A stretch of 64,000 bases of DNA, taken from assembly GCF_020991375.1 (NCBI RefSeq), contig NZ_JAJLQZ010000017.1:47253-111252 (forward strand), read 5' to 3'. The notes beneath the pieces were generated by a model that saw nothing but the letters and a program-made list of their open reading frames with translations, made no database searches and had not been told where the DNA came from. Source of the DNA: Glycomyces amatae. Its GTDB lineage: Bacteria > Actinomycetota > Actinomycetes > Mycobacteriales > Micromonosporaceae. Position 1 is the first letter of the stretch; each line of letters opens with the position of its first letter. The translations under genes and the position numbers were made by a program. This document shows positions 18,218 to 26,427 of the stretch, one piece after another.

Positions 18218-19009
18218 CTACTCGCGCTCGGGCTTGGGCAGGAAGCCGCCGAAGGCCGCGACGGTCTTGTTGGCGTAGGCGGAGGTGTCGCCGCGCTCCA
18301 TCGGCCCGTCCCATGTGGTCGGCAGCGGGGCGTGCCCGGGGAGGATGCGGCCGGTGATGCGGTCCAGGGCCTCTTCGGCCTTGCCGACCCACAGGTGGCC
18401 GCCGCCCTCGATCTCCACGACCTCCGCCTGGGGGACGGCGGCGAACCGCCGCTTCGCCTCGGGGTACTGGAGGTAGTCGTCCTGCTCGGGGATGAGCGCG
18501 AGCAGGGGCCGGCCGTCCTCGGCCCACCGCGCCAGGTCCTCCTCTTTGGAGTAGCGCAGCGGCGGCGAGAGGAGCACCGCGCCCTCGACGCCCGGCTCGA
18601 GGCCGTACTTGAGCGTCAGGTCGGTGCCGAAGGACCAGCCGACCAGCCACACGCGCGGCAGCTCGGCGAACTCGGCGTACTCGACCGCGGCGGCGACGTC
18701 GAAGCGCTCGCCCACGCCGTGGTCGAAGGCGCCCTGGCTCCGCCCCTGCTGGGACTCGGTGCCGCGGGTGTTGAACCGCAGCACGGCCGTGTTCGCCAGC
18801 GCCGGGAGCCGCCAGGCGGCCTTGCGGAAGATGTGCGAGTCCATCATGCCGCCGTGGGTGGGCAGCGGGTGGACGCAGATGAGGGTCGCCTCGGGCGCGC
18901 GGTCGGCGGGCAGGGCGAGTTCGCCGACGAGTTCGAGCCCGTCGGCGGTCTGGAGCGTGAGCGCCTCGCGCCGGGCGGGGAGCATGCTCGCGGATCTGAT
19001 GACAGCCAC
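18218..19009 (-). CDS. alpha/beta hydrolase
   Basis: This 263-aa alpha/beta hydrolase has its nucleophile in VGWSFGTDL. The oxyanion region is CVHPLPTHGGMMDS, and the C-terminal His is in EGGGHLWVG. The acid residue is probably in LIPEQDDYLQ. It resembles small bacterial dienelactone-hydrolase-like or peptidase_S9-like proteins (LRFNTRGTESQQG). There is no signal peptide. The GTG at 19009 is chosen because a GATAAT-like -10 box lies only a few bases upstream, suggesting a leaderless mRNA. The substrate is unknown. Confidence 0.8.
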   Translation of the reverse strand: MAVIRSASMLPARREALTLQTADGLELVGELALPADRAPEATLICVHPLPTHGGMMDSHIFRKAAWRLPALANTAVLRFNTRGTESQQGRSQGAFDHGVGERFDVAAAVEYAEFAELPRVWLVGWSFGTDLTLKYGLEPGVEGAVLLSPPLRYSKEEDLARWAEDGRPLLALIPEQDDYLQYPEAKRRFAAVPQAEVVEIEGGGHLWVGKAEEALDRITGRILPGHAPLPTTWDGPMERGDTSAYANKTVAAFGGFLPKPERE

Positions 19010-19114
19010 GCCGGAATTATCCCCGGAATCCGCGGCCGCCGACACCGCCTGTGGCGCAGCTTGCACCCGGCGGCGAAGGGGCGGGCCCCGCCCCTCGCCT
19101 CGTCTGGTGGCCGC

Positions 19115-19396
19115 TCACCGCCACCGGCCCGGGCGGCGCCGGTCCCTGGCGTTCCAGCACCCGGCGTGCCAGTGGCGGCGGTCGTCGCCGTCGCCGTCGT
19201 CGGCCCAGGCCACCACGTGCGGCGTGCCCGGTTGGATCTCCAGGTCGCACCCGGGGCAGCGGTAGGCCTTCGCGGCGTTGGCGCCGGGGATGCGGCGGAC
19301 GCGGACGGGCCCGTCCGGGCCGTCGATGAGGCTCGGGTCCTGGGCGCCCGAGGTCTGCCGACGGGGTTCGCTCCGGCGGCGGTTCTTGCGCGGCAC
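19115..19396 (-). CDS. small zinc-finger protein (actinobacterial ATP/GTP-binding family label)
   Basis: This 93-aa protein starts at the GTG at 19396. The basic N-terminus is VPRKNRRRSEPRR. The core has a metal-site pattern, YRCPGCDLEIQPGTPHVVAW followed by HWHAGCWNARDRR, giving a Cys2 plus His/Cys set. Close relatives occur across actinobacteria, often labelled ATP/GTP-binding protein without experimental support. It follows a small membrane-protein gene by 10 bp. A nucleic-acid or zinc-binding role is inferred. Confidence 0.7.
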   Translation of the reverse strand: MPRKNRRRSEPRRQTSGAQDPSLIDGPDGPVRVRRIPGANAAKAYRCPGCDLEIQPGTPHVVAWADDGDGDDRRHWHAGCWNARDRRRPGRWR

Positions 19397-19406
19397 GGTC
19401 CGGCCT

Positions 19407-19652
19407 CTAGGCGCGGGCGGGGTCGTCCGGCTCGGCGGCCGCCTCGACGGCACCGGCCTCGACGGCACCGGCCTCGACAGTGGCGGCCTCGCGCGCGACG
19501 CGTTCGTTCAAGCGCCTGACGTGCTTGTTCATCCCCCGGATGAGGAGGATCGTCACGACGACGAGGAACACGGTCACGAACAGCCCGAGCGGCCCGGCCA
19601 TCGCCTGGTCGCGGTCCGGCCCGAACTCTTGTGCCAGGATCTCGATACCCAC
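19407..19652 (-). CDS. small membrane protein, conserved actinobacterial type
   Basis: This 81-aa protein has one strong transmembrane helix (about 19-40, LGLFVTVFLVVVTILLI). A basic segment GMNKHVRRLNERV follows, then an Ala/Glu/Val tail with a short repeat (VEAGAVEAGAVEA). The tail is encoded by tandem 15-base units near 19440-19490. It is paired with the zinc-finger gene downstream. The function is unknown. Confidence 0.65.
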   Translation of the reverse strand: MGIEILAQEFGPDRDQAMAGPLGLFVTVFLVVVTILLIRGMNKHVRRLNERVAREAATVEAGAVEAGAVEAAAEPDDPARA

Positions 19653-19740
19653 GCGTCAACCGTATCCCGACCGGCGGGGCCCTGCCTGCGAGCCCCGGCG
19701 AGGGGGTGTCCGAGCCCATTCGTCCGCTCGCAGGGCGGAA

Positions 19741-19775
19741 GGCCTCCCCGATACCGGTGTCGTATCGGGGAGGCC
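19741..19775 (-). terminator. terminator after ung
   Basis: A perfect 14-bp stem (GGCCTCCCCGATAC with its complement) and 7-base loop lie about 54 bp beyond the ung stop, before the next leftward gene. Confidence 0.7.
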
Positions 19776-19828
19776 GACGGCGCGGCGGCGGGCCGGACAG
19801 CGCCCGTCGGGGGCTCGCCGGCAGGCCC

Positions 19829-20518
19829 TCAGGACTCCTGGAGCGCCGGGAGGCGCCAGTCGACCGGCTCGCCGCCCTGCTCGGCCAGCAGCTCGTTGGC
19901 GCGGCTGAACGGCTTGGAGCCGAAGAAGCCGCGGCGGGCGCTCAGCGGCGAGGGGTGCGGGGACTCGATCGCGGGGATCGGGCCGAGCAGGTCCTTGAGC
20001 TTGCGCGCGTCGGCGCCCCACAGGATCGCGACGGCGGGGCCGCCGCGGTCGGCGAGGGCCCGGATGGCCTGCTCGGTGACCGCCTCCCAGCCCTTGCCCC
20101 GGTGCGAGGCGGGGGTGCCGGGGGCGACGCTGAGGGAGCGGTTGAGCAGCAGGACGCCCTGCTCGGCCCAGGGGGTGAGGTCGCCGTTGGCGGGGAGCGG
20201 GTAGCCGAGGTCGTCGCGGTACTCGTTGAAGATGTTGACCAGGCTCTTGGGGAGGGGGCGCACGTCGGGGGCGACGGCGAAGGACAGGCCGATGGCGTGC
20301 CCGGGGGTGGGGTAGGGGTCCTGGCCGACGATGATCACCTTGACGTCGTCGAAGGGCTGCTGGAAGGCGCGGAGGATGTGCTCGGCGGCCGGGAGGTACC
20401 GGCGCCCCGCGGCGACCTCGCCGCGGAGGAACTCGCCCATCTTGGCGACGTCGTCGGCCACGGGGGCGAGCGCTTTGGCCCAGCCGGGCTCCATCAGTTC
20501 TTCAAGCGATTTCTGCAT
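19829..20518 (-). CDS. ung: uracil-DNA glycosylase
   Basis: This 229-aa family 1 uracil-DNA glycosylase excises uracil from DNA at the start of base-excision repair. The water-activating motif [19 protein letters not shown] carries the catalytic Asp. [17 protein letters not shown] carries the uracil-specificity region, and [17 protein letters not shown] is the Leu/minor-groove loop with the catalytic His. Length is standard. It starts 3 bp after the ilvA stop, so the two are cotranscribed. Confidence 0.96.
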   Translation of the reverse strand: MQKSLEELMEPGWAKALAPVADDVAKMGEFLRGEVAAGRRYLPAAEHILRAFQQPFDDVKVIIVGQDPYPTPGHAIGLSFAVAPDVRPLPKSLVNIFNEYRDDLGYPLPANGDLTPWAEQGVLLLNRSLSVAPGTPASHRGKGWEAVTEQAIRALADRGGPAVAILWGADARKLKDLLGPIPAIESPHPSPLSARRGFFGSKPFSRANELLAEQGGEPVDWRLPALQES

Positions 20519-20521
20519 GCC

Positions 20522-21736
20522 TCAGATGCTAGGACCTTCCACCGACACGAAATATCCCGCGTCGCGCAGTGCCGCAACGATTTCGGTCGCGTGTTCGGAA
20601 CCGCGGGTCTCGATCGAGAGGTCGACGGCGACCTCGCCGACGGCCAGGCGGGGGTCGCTGCGCTGGTGGTTGACGTCGACGATGTTGCCGCCGTAGGCGC
20701 CCACGAGTTGGAGGACCGAGGCGAGGGCGCCGGGCCGGTCGGCGCAGCGCAGGTTGGCGCGCATGAACCGGCCGGAGGCGCCGAGGCCGTGTTCGATGAG
20801 GCGCATGAGCAGCAGCGGGTCGATGTTGCCGCCGGAGAGGACGGCGACGGCGGGCGCGTCGTAGCCGACCGAGTAGTTGAGGAGGGCGGCGTAGGCAGTG
20901 GCGCCGGCGGGCTCGACGACGAGCTTGTTGCGTTCGAGCAGGGACAGCAGGGCCCGGCTGATGTCCTCCTCGGTGACGGTGACGACCTCGTCCACGAGCG
21001 AGGCGACGTGCGCGAAGGGGACGTCGCCGGGGCGTCCGACGGCGATGCCGTCGGCGATGGTCTGCATCTTGTCGAGGCGCACGGGCCTGCCGGCGGCGAG
21101 GGAGCCGGGGTAGGCGGCGGCGCCCTCGGCCTGGACGCCGACGATCCTGATGTCGGGCTTGAGCTGCTTCGCGGCGGCGGCGATCCCGGCGATGAGCCCG
21201 CCGCCGCCGAGGGAGACGACGATGGCGGAGGCCTCGGGCAGCTGCTCGAGGACCTCCAGGGCGATGGTGCCCTGGCCGGCGACGATGTCGCGGTGGTCGA
21301 AGGGGTGGATGAGGGTCGCGCCGGTCTTCTCGGCGAAGCGGTGGGCCGATTCGAGGGCGTCGTCCACGGTGAGGCCGCCGAGGACGACCTCGGCGCCGTA
21401 GCCCTTGGTGGCGGCGACCTTGGGGAGGGGGGCGGACTCGGGCATGAAGACGGTGGAGCGGATGCCGAGGGTGGAGGCGGCGAGGGCGACCCCCTGGGCG
21501 TGGTTGCCGGCGGAGGCGGCGACGACGCCGTGCGCGCGTTCGGCCCCGCTCAGGCGCGAGACGCGCATGTAGGCGCCGCGGATCTTGAACGAGCCCGCGC
21601 GCTGGAGGTTCTCGCATTTGAGGTGGACCCCGTCGAGGAGGGGGTCGCGCGAGGGTTCGAGGGGGGTGCGGCGCACGATCCCGTCGAGTTCGGCGGCCGC
21701 GGCCCGGACGTCGGAAAGTGTCACCAGCTCCGTCAC
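20522..21736 (-). CDS. ilvA: threonine ammonia-lyase with ACT domain
   Basis: This 404-aa PLP fold-type II enzyme deaminates L-threonine to 2-oxobutyrate. The PLP-binding Lys lies in GSFKIRGAYMR (about 50-60). The glycine-rich phosphate loop is VSLGGGGLIAG, and ASAGNHAQGVALAA is a second signature. A single C-terminal ACT domain (about 328-400, beginning LRCADRPGALASVLQL) suggests allosteric control. The length and one ACT domain fit the shorter IlvA/TdcB-type enzymes. GTG is the start. It is divergent from the sugar ATPase gene. Confidence 0.9.
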   Translation of the reverse strand: MTELVTLSDVRAAAAELDGIVRRTPLEPSRDPLLDGVHLKCENLQRAGSFKIRGAYMRVSRLSGAERAHGVVAASAGNHAQGVALAASTLGIRSTVFMPESAPLPKVAATKGYGAEVVLGGLTVDDALESAHRFAEKTGATLIHPFDHRDIVAGQGTIALEVLEQLPEASAIVVSLGGGGLIAGIAAAAKQLKPDIRIVGVQAEGAAAYPGSLAAGRPVRLDKMQTIADGIAVGRPGDVPFAHVASLVDEVVTVTEEDISRALLSLLERNKLVVEPAGATAYAALLNYSVGYDAPAVAVLSGGNIDPLLLMRLIEHGLGASGRFMRANLRCADRPGALASVLQLVGAYGGNIVDVNHQRSDPRLAVGEVAVDLSIETRGSEHATEIVAALRDAGYFVSVEGPSI

Positions 21737-21953
21737 GCCTCGATCGTAGTGCCCGCCCCGGCCGGGCGCGCAATGTGACGGCGGCGACCGCGGCGGGCGG
21801 TCCGGGCCTTACGGCGGAATGGTCGGAAAACGATTGCAGGGACCGATATGCCGACCTTGGACCCCCCTGGGCGTCACGTCTGCGACGCCCGAAACCGCAG
21901 GTCGCACCAAGGGTGCACTGCCGTTCACTTCACGCGACGTCCGGTGACCCCCG

Positions 21954-21982
21954 TTACTGAGTGGGACCGGAAGGCTTAAGCT
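21954..21982 (+). promoter_or_regulatory. promoter of the orphan sugar-ABC ATPase gene
   Basis: TTACTG (21954-21959), a 17-base spacer and TAAGCT (21977-21982) make a good vegetative promoter about 108 bp upstream of the GTG at 22090. The 353-bp region 21737-22089 has no gene. The long leader could hold regulatory RNA, but no known class was recognised by eye. Confidence 0.5.
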
Positions 21983-22089
21983 ACGAACAGTCATTCCTTA
22001 ACCATGGCGAAGCCTGCGAGCCATGAGTGAGCAATAGCCCGCTCCCCTCACGACCGAACCATCCATCCCCCGAACCCCTGGAGTCAACG

Positions 22090-23364
22090 GTGACTGCTGT
22101 CACGCTGAAGAACGTCTCGAAGGTGTTCCCCGGCGATACCCTGGCCGTGGACTCCTTGAGCATGGAGGTCAACCACGGCGAGTTCCTCGTCCTCCTGGGC
22201 CCCTCCGGCTGCGGGAAGTCCACCGTGCTGCGCATGGTCGCGGGGCTCGAGACGCCCTCGGACGGCGAGATCCTCCTGGACGGCGAGTACGCCAACGACC
22301 TGCCCCCGCGCGAGCGCAACGCGGCCATGATCTTCCAGACCTTCGCCCTCTACCCGCACATGTCCGTCGGCGACAACATCGGGTTCCCGCTCAAGCTCGG
22401 CAAGCACAACGGCGCCCAGTCCGTGCCCGAGGCCGTCGGCGACATGGCCGGCGCCCTGGGCATCTCCGACCTGGTCGACCGCAAGCCGAGCCAGCTCTCC
22501 GGCGGCCAGCAGCAGCGCGTCGCCATGGGCCGCGCCCTGGTGCGGCGCCCGAAGCTGTTCCTCATGGACGAGCCGCTGTCGAACCTCGACGTGGGCCTGC
22601 GCGCCGAGCTGCGCACCGAGATCTCCTCGCTGGTGCGCCGCCACGACGCGACGACGCTGTACGTCACGCACGACCAGACCGAGGCGCTGACGATGGCCGA
22701 CCGGGTCGCGGTGATGCGCAAGGGCATCCTCCAGGACGTGGGCACCCCCGACGAGGTGTACGAGCGCCCCGCGACGATGTACGTGGCCGCCTTCCTGGGG
22801 ACGCCGCGCATGAACCTGCTCGAGGCGCGCGTGAACGTGTTCCTCGACCGCTACGTGGCCCTGGACTTCGGGGAGCAGGAGCTGCGGCTGCCGTGGCACG
22901 ACCTGCGCGGCCGGGCCGTGGCGCGCTACCACGGCGAGAACATCGTGGTGGGGATGCGGGCCGAGGCGCTCGCGCCGGTGGCCGACGGCCACCCGGGCCA
23001 GTCGATCCAGGGCCGGGTGCGCTTCTACGAGCACCACGGCCACGAGACGCTCGTGTTCCTCGACATCGGCGCGACCGCGGTGGTGCCCGACGGCATCGGC
23101 GACAAGCCGGACCTGGCCCGGGGCGGTTCGAAGCCGCGCCGCCGCCTGGGCGGGCTGTTCTCGGGCTTCGGGCAGGCCGCCGTGGAGCAGCGGGAGACCG
23201 ACACCGGCCCGATCCGCAAGCCCGCGGACCTGGTGTTCCGGCTGCCTCCGCACATCCCGGTCTCGGCCGGGCAGCCGATCACCGTGGCCGTGCACATGGA
23301 CGCGCTGCACTACTTCGACAAGTACGGCAAGCGCATCGACGTCGGCTGGACCTCCCGGGCGTAG
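22090..23364 (+). CDS. sugar ABC transporter ATP-binding protein (MsiK/MsmK/UgpC type)
   Basis: This 424-aa ATPase has Walker A GPSGCGKST, signature LSGGQQQRVAMGRALV, Walker B LFLMDEPLSNLD and the switch His in LYVTHDQTEA. It has a C-terminal MalK-like regulatory domain (TOBE-like) from about 235. No permease or binding protein is nearby, so it may energise several importers as MsiK does in Streptomyces. That is inference. A Gly/Arg-rich insert (about 338-375, GGSKPRRRLGGLFSGFG) is unusual. The GTG at 22090 is preferred, and an in-frame GTG lies at 22027. Confidence 0.85.
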   Translation: MTAVTLKNVSKVFPGDTLAVDSLSMEVNHGEFLVLLGPSGCGKSTVLRMVAGLETPSDGEILLDGEYANDLPPRERNAAMIFQTFALYPHMSVGDNIGFPLKLGKHNGAQSVPEAVGDMAGALGISDLVDRKPSQLSGGQQQRVAMGRALVRRPKLFLMDEPLSNLDVGLRAELRTEISSLVRRHDATTLYVTHDQTEALTMADRVAVMRKGILQDVGTPDEVYERPATMYVAAFLGTPRMNLLEARVNVFLDRYVALDFGEQELRLPWHDLRGRAVARYHGENIVVGMRAEALAPVADGHPGQSIQGRVRFYEHHGHETLVFLDIGATAVVPDGIGDKPDLARGGSKPRRRLGGLFSGFGQAAVEQRETDTGPIRKPADLVFRLPPHIPVSAGQPITVAVHMDALHYFDKYGKRIDVGWTSRA

Positions 23365-23374
23365 GAGACGCGAA

Positions 23375-23407
23375 ACGCCGCGGAACCCCGTGCGGGCCCC
23401 GCGGCGT
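23375..23407. terminator. hairpin between convergent ATPase and greA
   Basis: ACGCCGCGG and its complement pair across a 15-base loop immediately after the ATPase stop and before the greA stop. It is probably bidirectional. Confidence 0.55.
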
Positions 23408-23418
23408 CGTGGTGCGCG

Positions 23419-23913
23419 TCAGCCGAGGAACTTCTCGGTGTCGACGATCTTGACCGACAGCTCGGCGCCCTTGGGGGTCTTGTAGGAGACGGTGTCGCCG
23501 ACCTTGGAGCCCAGGATGGCCTCGCCCAGCGCGGAGTCGGGGCTGTAGACGGTGAGGTCGGTGGTGGCGCCGATCTCGCGGGAGCCCAGCAGGAACTTCT
23601 CGGTGTCGTCGGGGTCGCCGTCGAAGGCGATGGTGACGACGGTGCCGATCTGGATCTGGTCGCTCTCCTTGGCCTCGCCCACCTTCGCGTTGCGCAGCAG
23701 GTCCTCGAGCTGGCGGATGCGGCCCTCCTGCTTGCCCTGCTCGTCGCGCGCGGCGTGGTAGCCGCCGTTCTCCTTGAGGTCGCCCTCCTCGCGGCGGGCG
23801 TTGATCTCGGCGGCCATCAGCGGACGGTTCGCGATGAGCTCGTCCAGCTCGCCCTTGAGGCGGTCGTAGGCCTCCTGGGTCAGCCAAGTGCCCTGGTTAG
23901 CGTCGGTAGCCAT
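23419..23913 (-). CDS. greA: transcription elongation factor GreA
   Basis: This 164-aa protein has the N-terminal coiled-coil finger (about 8-78). It contains TQEAYDRLKGELDELIANRP and INARREEGDLKENGGYHAAR, with the acidic tip that enters the RNA polymerase secondary channel to stimulate cleavage of backtracked RNA. The C-terminal FKBP-like domain includes LGSREIGATTDLTVYSPDSA and ILGSKVGDTVSYKTPKG. The start at 23913 has GGAGG upstream. In Mycobacterium tuberculosis greA, a DUF4307 gene and mca are neighbours, as here. Confidence 0.96.
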   Translation of the reverse strand: MATDANQGTWLTQEAYDRLKGELDELIANRPLMAAEINARREEGDLKENGGYHAARDEQGKQEGRIRQLEDLLRNAKVGEAKESDQIQIGTVVTIAFDGDPDDTEKFLLGSREIGATTDLTVYSPDSALGEAILGSKVGDTVSYKTPKGAELSVKIVDTEKFLG

Positions 23914-24010
23914 GTTTCTGATTCCTCCGAATAGTGCGATCCGTGCGGTGAGGTCCTGCCTCGGTGTTCAAGTCGGTGCGCCGTCGCGCGGCGGGTCCGG
24001 GATAGCGAAA

Positions 24011-24042
24011 GGCCCGCCGACCGGGATGCGGTGCGACGGGCC
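24011..24042 (-). terminator. terminator after DUF4307 gene
   Basis: On the minus strand GGCCCGTCG pairs with CGGCGGGCC (one G-U pair), followed by TTTCGC. It lies just beyond the stop at 24055. Confidence 0.5.
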
Positions 24043-24054
24043 GAAAGTCGATGT

Positions 24055-24513
24055 TCAGTCCGTCTGCCAACACCTCAGGATCTCGCCGGTGTTGGCCTCC
24101 CCCTCCACGGCGAGGGTGTAGGTCATCTCCACATGGGTGGAGGCGTCCGCCGGGACGGCGACCTCGGCGTAGCCGATCTCGGCCCCGGCCAGGTCGCGCG
24201 ACCGGACGGCGCACGTGGCGCCCTCGCCGGCCGGCTTGTAGACCTCGAAGGTGATGTCGACCTGCCCCGCGACGCTGTCGTCGTAGCCGAGCAGCCGCTC
24301 GGAGACCTCGTTCTGGCCGTACAGTTCGGAGAGTCGCCAGGCCGCGAAGAGCCCGGCGGCGACGACGCCGACGGTGAGCACCGCGGTGACCGCGGGGCGG
24401 CGGCGCCTCGGGGCGCGGCGGCGGCCGTAGCGGCCCTCGGGGAAGGTCACGCCGGCCACGTCCGGAGCGGGCGGCGTCAGCGCGCGCCCGTCCGTGGTCT
24501 GCGTCTCAGTCAT
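24055..24513 (-). CDS. DUF4307 family membrane protein
   Basis: This 152-aa protein has a short cytoplasmic N-terminus ending in the Arg-rich run YGRRRAPRRRRPAV. One membrane helix follows (about 42-60, TAVLTVGVVAAGLFAAW), then an extracytoplasmic beta-rich domain with two Cys residues, TCAVRSRDLAGAEIGYAEV and EILRCWQTD. This matches DUF4307. These genes stand between greA and mca in mycobacteria and relatives. The function is unknown. It is divergent from mca. Confidence 0.85.
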   Translation of the reverse strand: MTETQTTDGRALTPPAPDVAGVTFPEGRYGRRRAPRRRRPAVTAVLTVGVVAAGLFAAWRLSELYGQNEVSERLLGYDDSVAGQVDITFEVYKPAGEGATCAVRSRDLAGAEIGYAEVAVPADASTHVEMTYTLAVEGEANTGEILRCWQTD

Positions 24514-24697
24514 TGCGTCGCTTTCCGTGTGCGATCAGCGGTTTCACCGCAGTGAGCCCTGGTTCGGCGAAGAACCGGGAAGTAATGATTATCGAGTATC
24601 GTTGCACAGAATGCCAGAGCCGACAACTCTCGCGGTGCGCGAGTCGGCTCCAGTGCCGCAGAGCCTTCCGTTTCACTCGCCAGTGAGGTCGACCCAC

Positions 24698-25576
24698 GTG
24701 TCCAACCAGAGCAAGCTGCGCTTGATGTGCGTCCACGCCCACCCCGACGACGAGTCCAGCAAGGGCGCGGGGATGATGGCCCGCTACGTGCGCGAGGGCG
24801 TCGAGGTCCTCGTCGTCACCTGCACCGGGGGCGAGCGCGGCGACGTGCTCAACCCCAAGATGGACCGCCCCGAGGTGCAGGCGGACCTGCCGCGCATCCG
24901 CAGCGAGGAGATGGCCCGGGCGCGCGAGATCCTCGGCGTCGAGCAGCACTGGCTGGGCTTCGTCGACTCCGGGCTGCCCGACGGCTGGCTGCCCGACTCG
25001 GGGATCGCGCTGCCGGAGGACGCGTTCTACCTGGTGCCCCTCGAGGAGGCGGCCGCGCCGCTGGTGGAGGTCATCCGGTCGTTCAAGCCGCACGTGGTCA
25101 CCACGTACGACGAGGAGGGCGGGTACCCGCACCCCGACCACGTCAAGACCCACGAGGTGTCGGTCGAGGCCTTCGCGGCCGCGGGCGACCCCGACCGGTA
25201 CCCGGGCCTGGGCGAGCCGTGGCAGCCGCTGAAGCTGTACTACAACCACGGGTTCGGCAAGGCCCGCATCGAGGCCCTGCACTACGCGATGGTCGACGCC
25301 GGCCTCGACTCGCCGTACCGGGAGTGGATGGACGCGGGCGACTGGACGCGCGACAAGAGCGAGCGCGTGACGACCCGCATCGAGTGCGCCGAGTACTTCG
25401 ACATCCGCGACGCGGCCCTCAAGGCCCACGCGACCCAGGTCGACCCCGACGGGTTCTGGTTCGCGGTGCCGCGCGAGATCCAGCAGAAGTCCTGGCCCAC
25501 CGAGGACTACGAGCTGGTGGAGTCGCGGATCGAGACGCGCCTGCCGGAGGACGACCTCTTCGCCGGACTGCGTTAG
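24698..25576 (+). CDS. mca: mycothiol S-conjugate amidase
   Basis: This 292-aa LmbE-like zinc hydrolase cleaves mycothiol S-conjugates to a mercapturic acid and GlcN-Ins in detoxification. The zinc site is MCVHAHPDDESSKGAGMMA (about 8-26). The second motif is PHPDHVKTHEVS. VVTCTGGERGDVLNPKMD is typical of Mca rather than MshB. The GTG at 24698 has GTGAGG about 9 bases upstream and gives the usual family length. It is a marker of mycothiol-using actinobacteria. Confidence 0.95.
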   Translation: MSNQSKLRLMCVHAHPDDESSKGAGMMARYVREGVEVLVVTCTGGERGDVLNPKMDRPEVQADLPRIRSEEMARAREILGVEQHWLGFVDSGLPDGWLPDSGIALPEDAFYLVPLEEAAAPLVEVIRSFKPHVVTTYDEEGGYPHPDHVKTHEVSVEAFAAAGDPDRYPGLGEPWQPLKLYYNHGFGKARIEALHYAMVDAGLDSPYREWMDAGDWTRDKSERVTTRIECAEYFDIRDAALKAHATQVDPDGFWFAVPREIQQKSWPTEDYELVESRIETRLPEDDLFAGLR

Positions 25577-25687
25577 CCGCTGCCGTTCACAAGCGGCGCA
25601 ACCGACTCGAACACCACCTGGTCCACTTGCGACGATGGCGGCCTTGCCGTATCGTCGGCGTTCGCGCACCCTCAGTGAGGAAACAAC

Positions 25688-25703
25688 TGTCGGGCTCCCG
25701 ACA
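25688..25703. promoter_or_regulatory. palindrome TGTCGG-N4-CCGACA, second copy
   Basis: This is a perfect 6+6 inverted repeat (the spacer GCTC extends the pairing) in the 254-bp gap upstream of yqgE. The half-sites and spacing are identical to those at 848-863. It may be an operator shared by two loci. Nothing else is recognisable in the gap. Confidence 0.3.
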
Positions 25704-25830
25704 CCACGCTGTAATTCTTCGGAAAGTGCGAGAACCTTGCTGCAAGCGCGCTCCCGCGGGTTACCGTGCCGGGAGGACCGGGCCGTACCCGGAACTCGAG
25801 CGGAGGCGGGCGCAGAACGGAGGCGGAGCC

Positions 25831-26415
25831 ATGGTCAGTCGCGAAACGTCGCCGGCGCGAACCAAGTCGTTCGTCGGCAGTCTCCTCGTCGCCACGCCCG
25901 CGCTGCAGGACCCCAACTTCGACCGCACCGTCGTCATCGGCGTCGGGCACGAGTCCGACGGGGTGCTCGGCGTGGTCCTCAACCGCGCCACCGAGCGCCG
26001 CGTCGCCCACTACCTCGACCAGTGGGCCGAGCTGGCGGGCGACCCCGCCGTCCTGTTCGAGGGCGGCCCGGTGCAGCCGGACGCCGCGATAGGCCTCGGC
26101 TGGAGGAAGGCCGACGCGCCGTTCTCGGACGCGTTCCGGCCGGTGCTCGGGCGCCTGGGCACCCTCGACCTCGCCCGGGACCCCGACGACGTCGGCCCCC
26201 TGCTCGAGGGGATGCGGGTCTTCACCGGCTACGCCGGGTGGGCGCCGGGCCAGCTGGAGTCGGAGATCGAGGCGGGCGCCTGGATGGTCTTCGACGCCCT
26301 CCCCGCCGACCCGTTCTCGGCGAACCCCGAGGAGCTGTGGTCCATGGTGTGGCGGCGCCAGGGCGGGATGCTCTCGGCGGTCGCGCACTTCCCCGCCGAC
26401 CCCGCCCTGAACTGA
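25831..26415 (+). CDS. YqgE/AlgH family protein
   Basis: This 194-aa protein starts at the ATG at 25831, with GGAGGCGGAG immediately upstream. Family signatures include GSLLVATPALQDPNFDRTV, GVLGVVLNRATERRV, LFEGGPVQPDAAIGLGW and the C-terminal MVWRRQGGMLS. DUF179/YqgE proteins are cytoplasmic and their biochemical role is unsettled. It is convergent with the sigma-factor gene, with 12 bp between the stops. Confidence 0.9.
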   Translation: MVSRETSPARTKSFVGSLLVATPALQDPNFDRTVVIGVGHESDGVLGVVLNRATERRVAHYLDQWAELAGDPAVLFEGGPVQPDAAIGLGWRKADAPFSDAFRPVLGRLGTLDLARDPDDVGPLLEGMRVFTGYAGWAPGQLESEIEAGAWMVFDALPADPFSANPEELWSMVWRRQGGMLSAVAHFPADPALN

Positions 26416-26427
26416 TCCGATCCGCGG

